64,000 bases of DNA from positions 1,674,001-1,738,000 of the forward strand of contig NC_088714.1 of assembly GCF_963576615.1 (NCBI RefSeq). The letters run 5' to 3'. The DNA comes from Watersipora subatra (Eukaryota; Bryozoa; Gymnolaemata; Cheilostomatida; Watersiporidae). Below, in pieces: positions 52,102-64,000 of this stretch. The notes beneath the pieces are model-generated. The model was given only the letters and a program-made list of their open reading frames with translations. It was not told the origin of the DNA and searched no databases. The translations under genes and the position numbers were made by a program. Numbering within the stretch: position 1 is the stretch's first letter; the number at the start of each line of letters is the position of its first letter.

Positions 52102-55100
52102 ATCACAACAGAAAGCAGCTCTCAAAAGGTTTTTGCACGCTTGGTTTTGACAGACTCAGACGCAGAGGCCAAGTTTCAGGTAGACAGTGGCTCGACTGTC
52201 AATATCTTGAGACGGGATATGTTACCACAGGGGGTACCAATCACAGCAGACAAAACAATACTAACTTCATGGACCAACGATGTGCAGACAGTCTTGGGTA
52301 CCGCTAGGATAATGGTTCGTAATCCCAAAAACAACAAAAAGTACAAAGTGACGTTTCATATTGTAGACAAAGAACGATCACTCATTTTAGGCTTAAGAGC
52401 TTCTGTGGCAATGGGCATGATAACCATTAACCAAGGAAATATCAATGCTATGAATACGGGCGGTCAGATTGACATCTTGAAAGAATTTCCAGGTGCTTTC
52501 GACGACAAGTTAGGTTCTCTACCTGGTGTTCAGCACTTGAAAGTGGCAGAAGTCAGACCACATGCCTCACCAGTGCGCCGCGTGCCACATGCTATACACA
52601 CAGAGGTTAAAGCTGAGCTAGATGCTATGGTGAAGAAAAGGGTAATTGAGGCTGTGGATACACCCACTCCTTGGGAAAGCAACATGGTAGTGGCAAAGAA
52701 GCCTAATGGCAAGCTGAGGATATGCATAGACCCACAGAGATTAAATGAAGCGTTGCAGAGGGAATCTTACCTTATGCCCACATGGAGGATGTACTTCCAC
52801 AGTTCAAAAATGCTCGACTGTTCTCTGTAGTAGACTTGAAGGCTGGATACTGGCATGTGAACTTGATGAAGAATCATCTCTACTGACATGCATGAACACA
52901 CCTTTTGGTCGTTATAAATGGCTACATCCGCCGTTTGGTCTGAAAGTCTCTTCTGAGATATTTCAGAAACAACTTCATCGTGCACTGCAAGGTGTAGATG
53001 GTGTAGTCTGTGTAGCTGATGCCATTGTAGTGATAGGCTGTGGCTCAGACGATGTAGAAGCGCGCATAAATCATGATGCAAGAATGAGATTGCTTCTTGA
53101 GCGCTGTGGGGATCTAGGAATTAAGCTAAACCCAGACAAAGTGCAGTTATGTCAGAAATCGATTAAGTTTCTAGGCCACATAGTAACAGACAAAGGGTTA
53201 CTGCCTGATCCCATGAAAATCAAGAGTGTGGCGGAAATGAAAGAACCTCAAAATGAAAAAGAACTGAAGAGTTTCCTTGGTTTCCTTCAATATCTATCCA
53301 AGTTCCTCACCAACCTAGCAGAGATTGCAGTTCGTCTGCGAGAGGCAAACAATAAGGGAATTTGGAACTGGACCGAAGCTCAAAGTGAGGCCTTTTTGGA
53401 AGCCAAAGCACTAGTAGCAGCTGAGCCAGTGATGCTAAAATACTATGATCCAAAGAAAGAGTTGACTGTACAGTGTGATGCTAGTGACAAGGCTATAGGA
53501 GCAACCTTACTACAGGATGATCAACCTCTTGAGTTTAGCAGTCGAGCTCTTCGAGATGCAGAGACCCGGTACTCTATCATCGAGAAAGAACTTCTAGCCA
53601 TTGTGTGGGCAATTAAAAGGTATCATCAATACACGTATGGCAGGCACACAACTGTACTTTCAGACCACAGATGTTTACAAAGAATCATGCTCAAACTTCT
53701 CAGAGATGTCCCTAAAAGACTGCAAGGTTTACGTATGCGGCTTCAGCAGTATGATGTTACTGTAACATACCACCCAGGAGCGCAGCAACATATTGCAGAC
53801 ATGCTTAGTAGACACGGATGTCACCTGAATGATCCAGCAGACAGTGCAAGGGAGAATGAAACAATAAACTGTCTCACAGAAAATGTTCAAGCCTTAACTG
53901 AAACAATAGCTGGTCCATGGAAAGAAGATCTAAAAATGGAAACTGCAAACTGTCCGACTCTACAAGCTGTTATGAAAGTTATAGCAAAGGGGTGGCCAGA
54001 AGAGAAAGAGAGAATAAACATGCTAGCAAAACCATTTCATAGCATGAGAGATGAAATGGCTGTGCATGATGGACTTGCCTACAGAGGGGAGAGAATTGTG
54101 ATTCCCAGCTCACTGAGAGCTGAAGTAAAACAAGAACTACACTCATCCCATCAAGGGGTCAAGGCCACGCTGAGAAGGGCTAGAGAGTGCCTCTACCGGC
54201 CTGGAATGACGGCTGAAATTGAAGATTTTATAGCCCAATGTGACATTTGTCAAAGATATAGTGCAAGACAACAGAATGAACCAATGATGAGGACAGACCT
54301 ACCAGATCATCCATGGCAGATTGTGTCTAGTGATCTCTTCACATGTGGTGAAAAAGAGTATATGGTCACTGTCGACCACTATAGCAACTTTATTGAAGTG
54401 GATAGAGTTGAGTCAAAAGACGCTAGAACTATAGTAAAGAAATTGAAAGGACACATGGCTCGATATGGTCTTACTGAAACTCTTATAACTGACAATGGTC
54501 CTCAATTTACATCAGAATTGTTTGAAAAGTTCACTCAAAAGTATGACATTAGACATCAAACCTCAAGTCCACATCATCAACAGGGGGATGGCAAGGCGGA
54601 ATCAGCAGTCAAGACAGCAAAAAGACTAATAACTAGAGCTAACGAAGATTAGACTGATGCCTATTTAGCGCTGCTAGCCCATAGAAACACACCTCAAGAA
54701 GGGCTTGAATACAGTCCAGCTCAGCGAATGTTAGGTCGTCGTTGCAGGACAAGGTTGCCAACTACTGCATCATTACTAAGCCCATCAAATCCAAATACTG
54801 ATAGTGTAAAATCTGCACTTAAACAAAAACAATTTGTAGACAAGGCTGTGTATGACCAGCACACAAAGGAACTAAAACCTCTGCAGGATGGGGATGTAGT
54901 TCGACTTAGACCAGTGACCTTGGGTCAGAAAGTTTGGCGACGTGCTCAAGTCACACAACGTCTGGATGAACGATCTTATATGGTACAACCAGAGAGAGGA
55001 GCTCCTGTTCGTAGGAACAGAGTGGATATTAGAAAAGTCCCTCATCCAATAAGTCTGAACCAGAAGTACTCAGCACTCCCGAAACAACAACATCAGAACC

Positions 55101-55218
55101 AGTGATAGACAACTCAACATCTACCAACACTAAAGAGAGGGAGGTATCAGAGGCAACGCCTATCAGAATCACACGCTACGGAAGAACAATCAATCCTCCT
55201 CGTCGCTACCTAGAGTAG
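52102..55218 (+). pseudogene. Ty3/gypsy pol: protease, RT, RNase H, integrase
   Basis: Protease motif VDSGSTVNIL near 52180. The RT starts in one frame (to about 52760), passes through a second frame, and resumes in a third after about 52862. The RT catalytic pair reads VADA (second Asp replaced by Ala, codon 53021-53023). RNase H has DASDKAIGATL and LLAIVWAI. Integrase has the H2C2 zinc motif (HSSHQG.., CDICQRY) and DDE residues in TVDHYSN, TDNGPQFTS and GKAESAVK. A TAG at 54650-54652 interrupts integrase in frame, and a further shift near 55050 precedes the true C-terminus ending at 55216-55218. Confidence 0.9.
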
Positions 55219-55407
55219 CGAGCTGTCTTTTGGACAGCGCTGTACATACTATATTACTCTACTACTTACCTTACATATTATTATATCAAGTCTCATATCT
55301 TACTCAACTTGCTAATTACTAGCGTCGATCATATGGACAATCAAAGGGGAACACAACAATCAATATATAAACAGTTCTCTACATAACAGATAGACTCAAC
55401 ACATTAT

Positions 55408-55422
55408 TAAGAGAAGGGAGGA
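55408..55422 (+). promoter_or_regulatory. Polypurine tract
   Basis: aagagaagggagga directly before the 3' LTR, the usual plus-strand primer site. Confidence 0.75.
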
Positions 55423-55623
55423 TGTTGTGCCGAACTATTACCGACGCCAATATAGACCATGCTTTGCACATGCGTAAAAAGTCCATGCTCGATAAAATGG
55501 CAACTTGACAATTAGAGTATTTATTTAGGGATTTAGCCTGGCCAGGTTTTATCATTACGATTTTCATAGTCACACATATACTGCATACACATTCTACATA
55601 ACTCAAACAGGTAAGACACAACA
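55423..55623 (+). repeat. 3' LTR
   Basis: 201 bp, about one difference from the 5' LTR, followed by target duplication GCATG. Confidence 0.95.
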
Positions 55624-55972
55624 GCATGCACGCAACATTTTAATAGTTTTAAAAAAGCAGTTCTCGTAGTGCAACCGCCGTACTAAAAGTTTTGTGATAT
55701 TCAATCAACTAAAAAACCATTTAATTTTTGAACTAAAAGCTGTTTCTTGAGGAAAATCTCCTGATTCTGTTTGCGATATTAACTATTAAAATGTATGTTT
55801 TGTTTCTAATTAATGTAAACTGGCATACGCTTAGTAATCCCAGTTTTTGTTGTCATATTATTAGTAGCCTGCCCATGTGATCGTTAAATTACCTTGATCC
55901 GCTCCATGAAAAAGATGGCCATACTTCTCTAGGAAGACTGTACATGTATATCAGACTCCCAACTGTTGTTTC

Positions 55973-56177
55973 TGTATGAATAATAACACAAGCTATAACA
56001 AAATTAATGTGGTTTATTCTCTCTCATAGTATGTAATGAACTATTGCTTCAAAAACCTAGTTTATATAACCATCAACTATGGCTATTTAATAAATGGCTA
56101 AACAAAGCATTTATTTATTAGATATATACCGCAAAGTTAGCTTGGTCTAAGCTTTTTTTATCATAATAATATATCTA
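55973..56177 (-). repeat. 3' LTR of second Ty3/gypsy element
   Basis: Shares tgtatgaataataacacaag, aacctagtttatataacca and catttatttattagatatat with 60238-60435. Confidence 0.8.
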
Positions 56178-56254
56178 CCACCTCACTAGTCTGGACATAA
56201 AATGAACAGACGATGTGATTACGGATAAAATTGTGTTTGCTGTCTATTGGATAA

Positions 56255-59220
56255 TCAACGTAGATTATCTGGTCCATAATCACTGTTCAGAGGATGCCTA
56301 GGATTTGGTCTCCTTGGTTGACACACTGGTTCTTCAGGAGGTACAGGAATAGGCAGTCTGTCAGTATCTTTATCTGAAGTTTGAGACATATCCTCAGGGT
56401 TTCTGTCTTCTTCTCTGCTAAACCTAGGTTGTAGTTGTTCTACATGTCTTCTCCGTGTAGGTCCACTTGGCCATACTTTAACATCAACACTTCGCTGGCC
56501 ATAGACTTTAGTCACTAATGCTTGCACCCATCGAGGCTGAGTAGATCTTCTAGGGCCACAGTATAATGCATAGTATGGATCTTCAACTTTATAGGTGTGA
56601 ATCTTGTTTACTGTGTCATTCAGAAGCTGTGCACTTCTAGATTGTCTCCCTTGAGCCGAATGGGCTGGTGATGGAATAACTGTTTCAATTTTGCATCGGA
56701 TTTGCCTTCCATGTAGCAGTTGGCTTGATGAATATCCTGTCTCTAAAGGTGTTCTTCTATAATGCATTAGGAATTCTAATAATGCTGCATTAGGTGGTAA
56801 GCTAGACTTCCTCAAAGCTTGTTTAAATGATTGCACCATTCTCTCAGCAGCTCCATTTGTTGCAGGATGATAAGGAGCTTCTGAGAAATGTGTAATTCCT
56901 CTTTCTTTGCACCGATGTTAAAACTCTTCTGATTTAAAGCTAGTAGCATTATTTGTAACTAACACGTGTGGATAGTCAAAGTGTGAATAATCTTGTTTTA
57001 AGAGATCAGTAGTTGATGTGGTCAAGGTAGAACTGGTCCTGTGAATGCAGGGATATTTAGTGTAAGCATCTGTGAGAACTAGCCAGTTACTTCCCATAAA
57101 GTTAGTAGCATGATCTAAGTGTAGATGACTCCATGGTTTTTCCGGTAGCATCCAGGGATGTACAGGTTACTTTGAAGGTAGTCTCGGATTTTCAGCACAT
57201 GATGTACACAACTTGCTTGTCTCCGCAATGTCAGCATCCATTCTAGGCCAGTATACTGCTGTGCGTGCTAGCTGCTTCACCCTTTGTATCCCGAAATGTT
57301 CGAGGTGCAATATCTTCAGTACTTCTCTTTGTAGGCTGGTAGGAATTACTACTCTGTTTCCATAGAGTAGACAACCATTACACACAGATAGTAAATTTTC
57401 TAACTTCTTAAATTCTTTGATTTCAGAGGTAGCTGGGGTTGTTTCCTCTCGATGTGGCTATCCTTCTGTTGCATATCTCATCACTGTAGAGATAACAATG
57501 TCTTTAGAAGATTCTTTGACTATTACTCTTGGATTTGTAGGATTTAGTTGAGCTGCAATAGTTTTAATGTTGCAAATGATGTCTACGTCAGCATCGTCTT
57601 CCTCTGTCATACTCAACATCTGGTCCAACAAGTAGTCGATTGAGAGCATCTGCATTCCCATGTTCGTTAGTCTTTCTATATTCTATTTCAGATTCGTATT
57701 TACTGAGTCAGAGAGCTCATCTTGCTAATCGGTTAGCAGCAAGTGCAGGAGTTCCTTTGTTAGGTGCAAACATTGATGTAAATGCTCTGTGGTCAGTAAC
57801 AATGGTGAATTTTCTGCCATAGAGAAATTGGTGAAACTTCTTTAACACAAATATGATAGCTAGTGCCTCTTTTTGAATCTGACCATACTTCCTTTGAGTG
57901 TCAGTCAATGTTTTAGAAGCATGCATAATAGGTCTTTCGCTGTTATCCTCATATCTGTGAAATAAGGCAACTCCAATTCCTTTTTCGGAAGCATCACATG
58001 TTATTCCTATAGGCAGCTTTAAGTTGAAATGTGTAAGAACTGTGCCAGCAGTCAGCAGTTGCTTCAGCTGAAGAAAACTGCTTTCATGTTCTGCACTTCA
58101 CTTCCACTGCACATTCTTTCTAGTTAGCTTACGTAATGGTTCTATGATAGTTGATAGGTTAGGTAAGAATTTGCTATAGAACTGTACTGATCCAAGGAAT
58201 GAACATAAACTGTTTATGTTAGTAGGTGTCGGCATCTGTTTAACAGCATCTGCTTTTAGTCCTTTAGAAATTCCTTTTGCTGAAAGGTGATGACCAAGAT
58301 ATTCTACTGAGGGTTGAGCAAAATGGCACTTTTCTTTACAACATCGTAAACCTTTCTCATTCAGTCTTGTAAGTAGTTGTCAGCAATTCTGTAAATGACC
58401 CGTAATTTCAGTACCGCTAACCAGTATATCATCCAAATATACAGCTATGCCTGGTAGATCGGCTGTTAATTGTTTCATTATCTCCTGAAAATATCCAGGT
58501 ATTGAACTGATTCCAAACGGAAGTCTCATCTGCAGTAGAAGTACTCCTTTTTGAGTGCTTTTGCAGGCTGTTTGGTTTTAGTGGGATTTGGTTGTATGCA
58601 TCAGCTAGATCCATTTTAGTGTATCTGTACCCTCCTCCTAACTTGTTCATCAGGTCTTCGGATAAAGGTATAGGCTGTCGGTGAGTCTCTAATTGTGGAT
58701 TGACTGTTTGTGAGTAGTCTCCACATAATCTGATTGATCTTTGATGACTGTTAGAAAGTGCTTTCCTGACTGGAACTACAGGGTACCATATTAATTAAAC
58801 AGTACTGGCTTCCAAATTCCTCTTTGAATTCTGGTTTTGTAGGCTAGATTTAATTCATCTTGCTTAGCAAATGGAACAGGTCGAGGTTTGCGAAACACTG
58901 GCTTTGCATCTGCTTTAAATCTTATTTCTAGCACGCAATCTTTTAGACAGCCCAAATTGCTGTAGACTTTTGTCAGGCTTTCGTTTCCTGGTCTACTACT
59001 TTACAAGTCGTAGTAGTTTGTTGGTTGAACAGGTTGTTTATTGATATCCCTAATAGTTTGATTGCTTCTCTTCCTATCATATTGAGATTTGGAACCCGGC
59101 TAACTACAAAGTTCAAAGCCATAATGTTTTCTTTTACTGTTTTAGTATTCAGCTGGCACTGTTCAGTTACTTCAATAGGATGTTTTGAAGTAGGTGTCTT
59201 ATTTCTATGATCTGGTTGTA
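56255..59220 (-). pseudogene. Degraded Ty3/gypsy pol
   Basis: On the minus strand from 59220 downward: a protease-RT junction (NLNMIGREAIKLLGISINNL), RT (YTKMDLADAYNQIPL, active site IAVYLDDILVSG intact near 58440, YLGHHLSAKGI), RNase H (ITCDASEKGIGVALF, EALAIIFVLKKFHQFLYGR), the integrase zinc region (HLEHFGIQRVKQLARTAVYW, CTSCAENPR), the integrase core (LHLDHATNF and LVTNNATSF, where the second catalytic Asp is replaced by Asn) and a C-terminal domain ending at 56255. At least five stops or shifts. Confidence 0.8.
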
Positions 59221-59631
59221 CCTTGTTGACTCTTTGTTGCTCTCCATATACAGTTTATTTAGCTATCTTGTCTGCATCTTCTGTTTCAGTTGCAATTTCA
59301 ATAGCTCTTTTGAAAGATAGCTCATTTTCTTTTACTTTGAACAGTGCTTCGAGAACTGCTTCATTATTTACTCAGCAGACAAACAGTGTTCTCATAGCTT
59401 CATCTAATGGATAATTTATATTAGGAAAGTCACAAGTAGTCGCTTCCTGTCTAATTCTATTCGTTAATTCATGAATAGTTTTTCCAGGTTTTGTTTTTAT
59501 ATTGCTCCAGAATATATAACGTTCACATACTAAAAATCGTGTAGGAGATTATATTGTTCTTTTAAGAAATTATCTATTTCTTCCATGGTAACTTCATTTA
59601 TAAGTTTTGGAGTCTCCAGTTGGCCAGCCAT
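59221..59631 (-). pseudogene. Degraded Ty3/gypsy gag
   Basis: Starts MAGQLETPKLINEVTMEEID at 59631 and continues in pieces: KTKPGKTIHELTNRIRQEAT, LDEAMRTLF, VKENELSFKRAIEIATETED. Broken by stops. Zinc knuckle and protease active site not seen, so an internal deletion between gag and pol is likely. Confidence 0.65.
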
Positions 59632-60121
59632 TGCTGATTTGTTTTGTAGAGAGCAGGTCGACTGATTAATTCAAAACACGTTAGCTTTTCTCTCCTCAGG
59701 TATAGAGTTAGCTGCTACAAAAGTGTCATATCGATTTATGGAATCAGTCAATAGTTCTGTGGCTGGATCATACTCTGAAAACTTGGGTTGCTGATGAAGG
59801 CTGCTGATGGTGAAGGCTGGGAAGTGCTGGGAAGGCTGCTGATGGTGCTAGCTTATCTGCTGCCTCAGTTTGACCTTTCACCAGTAGTTATATGAGTTTC
59901 TTATTTTCTTCCAGATAAGCTTGTTGTTGCTCTTGATAAACTTTTTGTTGCTCTTCCATCTTTTGGTTTTAGCCGTAGTTGATTCAATTAACTTATCAAC
60001 TTCCGAAGACGTACTTGTATATACTGAGAATGTTGTATAGGTTTCTGGATTATATTCTTGTAATAATCTCAGTTGTACTGCTCAAGAATATCCCATCTTT
60101 ATCGCCAATAATTTCTGTTAT

Positions 60122-60435
60122 GGTTCTGTATGAATACTAAAGCAAGCTAAAACAAATGTGGTTTATTCACTCTCATATCATGTAATTAATTAACATGTAG
60201 ATACAACAAGGAAAGTATAACAGTAATAATAGTTACCTGTATGAATAATAACACAAGTTATAACAAATGTGGTTTATTCACTCTCATAGTATGTAATGAA
60301 CTGTTGCCTTAAAAACCTAGTTTATATAACCATTAGCTATGGCTATTTAATAAATAGCTAAACAAGGCATTTATTTATTAGATATATAGCGCAAAGTTAG
60401 CTTGACCTAAATTTTTTTATTACAGCAATATATCA
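60122..60435 (-). repeat. 5' LTR of second Ty3/gypsy element, with internal duplication
   Basis: The LTR end sequence tctgtatgaata..aagc and caaatgtggtttattcactc occurs twice (60126-60200 and 60238-60300), giving a ~314-bp LTR against 205 bp on the other side. Just inside (minus strand) lies ttggcgataaagatgggata, plausible as a decayed primer-binding site. Confidence 0.6.
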
Positions 60436-60439
60436 CCGA

Positions 60440-61315
60440 CATTGATGTCGGATTGCATAGATGAGATCATGTAGATATGATACAAACCTTTGAATATTCT
60501 TTATATTATATTATTCATTATTATATATGCTTTCAAAAAATCTCTACTGTGTAGAGTGTAGCATTCCTGTAACAACAGCAAAATTTGTTCATAACTTTAA
60601 TACAGACGTAGATACGGTAAGCCTAAAGTTTGGCACAACCCTGTTGAATCGGTTGATACAAGTAATACAGAGTAACACAGAGTTTATTGTATAGCAAAGA
60701 GGCAACTACAATAAAAATAGTAAATAATGCTGATTACGCTGTAATACTACTTTATGGTTCATAATGTACGATTGGTATTTTAAGCATCGTATCACTACGG
60801 TATTGTAGTGAAACAGATATGAATGTGAGTCACACAACTATTGACAAAGGTTTACATGAACAAATGTTTCGTATTAATATTAATTAATATAGGTATTCAA
60901 TTTTAGTGTTAAATGGGACCTTTAACAACTCTTTAACGTTAACAATACTGTCACTGCAATGTAACTGATATCTGCTTTCCTTCTATGTCTCACAGGGAGA
61001 TGAGTAATTTTAAACGTTGAATAGGTTTAAGAGAAACTCTTTCACAATTTATTAATTAAAGAGTAAGACATCTTCCATCAAGAAACAAGCATATCAGGGC
61101 GGTTAGAGGTTAACTTCACTAACTGATACCTAGTACCTGGTAACTGGTATGTGCATAATTAAAACTTTAAAATGCATGTCCCAGAGTCCAAAGAGTTGGC
61201 AGAGTCCAAAACTTTATCGAAAATGGCCAACGGATAGAAGACTTCATTTTAAAGCAATACAATATTGTGCAGAATCAGAGTTTTCCTGTAGTTTTTCCAT
61301 TAAACCATAGACTGT
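60440..61315. other. AT-rich region with no recognised feature
   Basis: No exon, RNA gene or transposon that I can support. Confidence 0.5.
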
Positions 61316-62195
61316 GTTTCGAAGTCTCCACATATGACTGCGACATATGTTTCTACATATGACTGTGCACCTGTTTAGAAGTCTTTACATATGACTATGC
61401 AACTGTTTGGAAGTCTCTACATATGACTCTGCAACTGTTGGCAAGTCTCCACATATGACCGTGCACCTGTTTAGAAGTCTCTACATATGACTGTGCACCT
61501 GTTTAGAAGTCTTTACATATGACTGTGCACCTGTTTAGAAGTTTCCACATATGACTGCTCAACTGTTTGGAAGTTTCCACATGACTGTGCACCTGTTTAG
61601 AAGTCTTTACATATGACTGTGCAACTGTTGGCAAGTCTCCACATATGACTGTGCACCTGTTTAGAAGTCTCTACATATGACTGTGCACCTGTTTACAAGT
61701 CTTTACATATGACTGTGCACCTGTTTAGAAGTCTCCACATATGACTGCTCAACTGTTTGGAAGTTTCCACATATGACTGCACCTGTTTAGAAGTCTTTAC
61801 ATATGACTGTGCAACTGTTGGCAAGTCTCCACATATGACTGTGCACCTGTTTAGAAGTCTCTACATATGACTGTGCACCTGTTTACAAGTCTTTACATAT
61901 GACTGTGCACCTGTTTAGAAGTCTCCACATATGACTGCTCAACTGTTTGGAAGTTTCCACATATGACTGTGCACCTGTTTAGAAGTCTTTACATATGACT
62001 GTGCAACTGTTGGCAAGTCTCCACATATGACTGTGCACCTGTTTAGAAGTCTTTACATATGACTGTGCACCTGTTTAGAAGTCTTTACATATGACTGTGC
62101 ACCTGTTTAGAAGTCTCCACATATGACTGCTCAACTGTTTGGAAGTTTCCACATATGACTGTGCAACTGTTTGGAAGCCTCTACATATGATGGTA
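61316..62195. repeat. 32-bp minisatellite with longer-period pattern, ~27 units
   Basis: Unit cacctgtttagaagtcttta + catatgactgtg, with variants (aactgtttggaagtttcc, aactgttggcaagtctcc) recurring in the same order, so a multi-unit block has been re-amplified. Confidence 0.93.
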
Positions 62196-62399
62196 TAGCT
62201 GTTTTGAAGCTTATAAGACAAAGATCGTGCACGTACACACGCCTATTTGAACACATACATTACACAGACTTTTTATTTTAAATATATTTTATATATATGT
62301 TGAACAATGTCAAAAGTTGACAGATTTGATTGCAGCTAAATGTGAATTGGTATTTTCACCAATTTAAAAAAAAAATGAAAATGCCTCGCGCAAAATCTC

Positions 62400-62755
62400 G
62401 ATATCTATATCAACGTCATATAGCCTACATGTGTTTAGACTTATATATCTGTATTAATGTAGATATATACGTGTTTAGAACTATAAATCTATATCAATGT
62501 AGATATACATGTGTTTAGGACTATATGTCTATATCAAGGTTAATATACATGTGTTTAGGACTATATATATCTATATCAATGTAGATATATACGTGTTTAG
62601 AACTATAAATCTATATCAATGTAGATATACATGTGTTTAGGATTGTATATCTATATCAATGTAGATATACATGTGTTTAGGTTTATATATCTATATCAAT
62701 GTAGATATACATGTGTTTAAGATTATTTATCTATATCAATGTAGATATACATGTC
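62400..62755. repeat. 40-bp minisatellite, ~9 units
   Basis: Unit atatacatgtgtttaggact + atatatctatatcaatgtag. Confidence 0.93.
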
Positions 62756-62898
62756 TGTTGCTCATAAATACTCATAGTAGTTTGTTCGTATAATAATGGC
62801 TTTTTAATTTTGCTAAACGCTAACATCTCCAACATGTTCTATTTCCTGCCAATCTTTGCCATTTTCTGCTAATAAAATTTCTGTTTACTGTCTTTTAG

Positions 62899-63090
62899 GA
62901 TCCAAACCTTACCTGGAATCCTCCTAATGACACATGGCCAGATTTCACTCCTTGTATGGAGACCGTTTGTTTGGTCTGTGCTCCGTCTGTGTTTCTTTGG
63001 TTGCTGCTGTTGCCTTATATCTTTACACTAAAGCTAAATTTGAAGGGACGTACTCCGCAGCCCCTCACGAGATTTACATTGTTAAAATCT
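62899..63090 (+). CDS. ABCC gene C exon: TMD0 first helix
   Basis: A 192-nt exon after ctgtcttttag, with donor TCT|GTGAGT. It encodes DPNLTWNPPNDTWPDFTPC followed by hydrophobic APSVFLWLLLLPYIFTLKL and TPQPLTRFTLLKS. The TWN..PDFT.C pattern followed by a helix is characteristic of the MRP1 N-terminus. Confidence 0.78.
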
Positions 63091-63625
63091 GTGAGTAGTT
63101 TACTTAATGGAATTTGCTAATCAATTCTATTGCAAGAGTTTTCAGTGATGTAAACAAGTCCTACAAGACTTGTACCCGAGACCTCCTGTTAGCTGCTTCA
63201 CTATGAGGAAATATTTCTGTTTTCAAATTGTCAGGGAAGATTGCTAGGTTACTCAGAGGTCAATATGTGGAGCATTCATCACTATTGCTTTGACACTTTC
63301 TTCATCTATGCTTGTATTGGCTCTTTGTTTTATAGAAGGCTGATAATCCTAGTTGGGAACACGCAGCCTCCACTTCAACATACCTTGCATAAATTTGTTT
63401 TTGTTTCCTTCAAAAACATCCTGCTTAATGATATGATAACCGATTTGCATGTGTACATTTATGTTAATATATGTTTAAAATATACAAGATTGAAATGAGC
63501 ACTTGAGTCAGTAATCACATGTTCAAGTGCTTCTTCAAGTTGTCTAATTGTGTATTGCTCGAGTGTATCTCATCGCAAAGGATACCTATGTAATTTCCTA
63601 TTACACGCATTGCCTAATCTTGTAG

Positions 63626-63737
63626 GTGTTTCCTGGCCTGCTTATAGGATTTAGTGTCTATGACCTGATTGGTGACCTACACAAGCCTCTTGACATCCAT
63701 CTGTTGTCATCGGTCCTCTCTATTCTGACACTGGCAA
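63626..63737 (+). CDS. ABCC gene C exon: TMD0 second helix
   Basis: Exon after aatcttgtag encoding VFPGLLIGFSVYDLIGDLHK, then PLDIHLLSSVLSILTL. Phase 0 joins the previous exon. The 3' edge is uncertain: a GC donor CTG|GCAAGT at 63733, or CTGGCAA|GTGTAC at 63737. Confidence 0.65.
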
Positions 63738-64000
63738 GTGTACATACTGTCCGTGACTGTCTTCTACTTACTGGTGTCAATTGTTTCATGTTCACGGCCT
63801 GAATATTCGTCAGCTGATGACCACCATTTTACAAAAATATATAGAGCCACTGTCATACAAACTCCAACATTAATATTTTGGAATACCAGTAAAAATCTAG
63901 CTGTGAACTTACATTATATTAGTGTGTAAGCGATCCCTTGGTGAGACTCTGTAAGCATGGCTGGACGAGTTTAAGTCCATGGGCAAGAGAACCTGGACTA

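Larger units (their letters stand above)
50956..55623 (+). mobile_element. Ty3/gypsy LTR retrotransposon, structurally complete, coding disrupted
   Basis: 4,668 bp with 201-bp LTRs differing at about one base, TG..CA ends, and an exact 5-bp target duplication GCATG (50951-50955, 55624-55628). Domain order gag, protease, RT, RNase H, integrase is that of Ty3/gypsy. No envelope gene. Multiple frame breaks and in-frame stops mean this copy cannot encode an intact polyprotein as read. Confidence 0.95.
55973..60435 (-). mobile_element. Second Ty3/gypsy element, degraded
   Basis: Minus-strand element between related direct repeats at 55973-56177 (3' LTR) and 60122-60435 (5' LTR). Gag, RT, RNase H and integrase remnants in the right order. 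LTRs differ at many sites and pol carries numerous stops and shifts, so it is older than the neighbouring element. A different lineage from it by protein sequence. Confidence 0.8.
62899..63737 (+). other. ABCC gene C, N-terminal TMD0 region, continues past window
   Basis: Two consecutive exons resemble the N-terminal TMD0 of MRP1-type ABCC proteins. The start-codon exon was not found upstream; it is expected to be very short and could lie beyond the minisatellites at 61.3-62.8 kb. Gene C has the same strand as gene A and opposite to gene B, so it cannot supply gene B's missing 5' half without an inversion. Confidence 0.72.

Overview
The window looks like nuclear DNA of an invertebrate animal. 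The coding exons have GT/AG splice junctions, the long introns are AT-rich, and they are filled with minisatellites, microsatellites and many classes of transposon. I cannot name the species from sequence alone. The host content I recognise is three partial genes of the ABCC (multidrug-resistance-protein, MRP1-like) transporter family.

Layout. Positions 1-12,950 (+) hold seven exons encoding the last ~406 residues of ABCC gene A (end of transmembrane domain 2, complete second nucleotide-binding domain NBD2, and stop). Positions 15,718-41,302 (-) hold fifteen exons of a convergent, tail-to-tail paralogue, gene B (part of NBD1, linker, TMD2, NBD2, stop). Its N-terminal half, including the NBD1 Walker A exon, is not visible in the window. 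Positions 62,899-63,737 (+) hold two exons of the N-terminal TMD0 of a third ABCC gene, C, which runs off the right edge. Exon sizes and phases of A and B match one for one. Parts of the two genes are almost identical and others are clearly diverged, which suggests gene conversion between the inverted copies.

The introns are dominated by tandem arrays with units of 19, 31, 45, 50, 54, 56 and 70 bp, among others. Two of these arrays grow directly out of ABCC splice junctions and carry splice-site copies in every unit. Two 19-bp arrays sit inside transposon copies whose unexpanded relatives, each with a single founder unit, are also in the window.

Mobile DNA is plentiful. It includes Helitron-like ends and a Helitron helicase C-terminus, hAT-like elements with 8-bp target duplications, a piggyBac-like element in TTAA, a Harbinger-like element (TAA) nested in the end of a Mutator-like foldback element (9-bp duplication), mariner-like (TA) elements and other foldback elements. 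The 45-60 kb block is almost all retroelement: an R2-superfamily-like C-terminal fragment with restriction-like endonuclease motifs (-), a Penelope-like element with a GIY-YIG endonuclease (+) followed by a hammerhead ribozyme that folds on paper with all core residues present, a recent but broken Ty3/gypsy element with near-identical 201-bp LTRs (+), and an older degraded Ty3/gypsy element (-).

ABCC proteins are membrane exporters of conjugated organic anions and drugs, and convergent duplicated copies fit a locally expanded detoxification cluster. No bacterial features, CRISPR arrays, rRNA genes or convincing stand-alone tRNA genes were seen.
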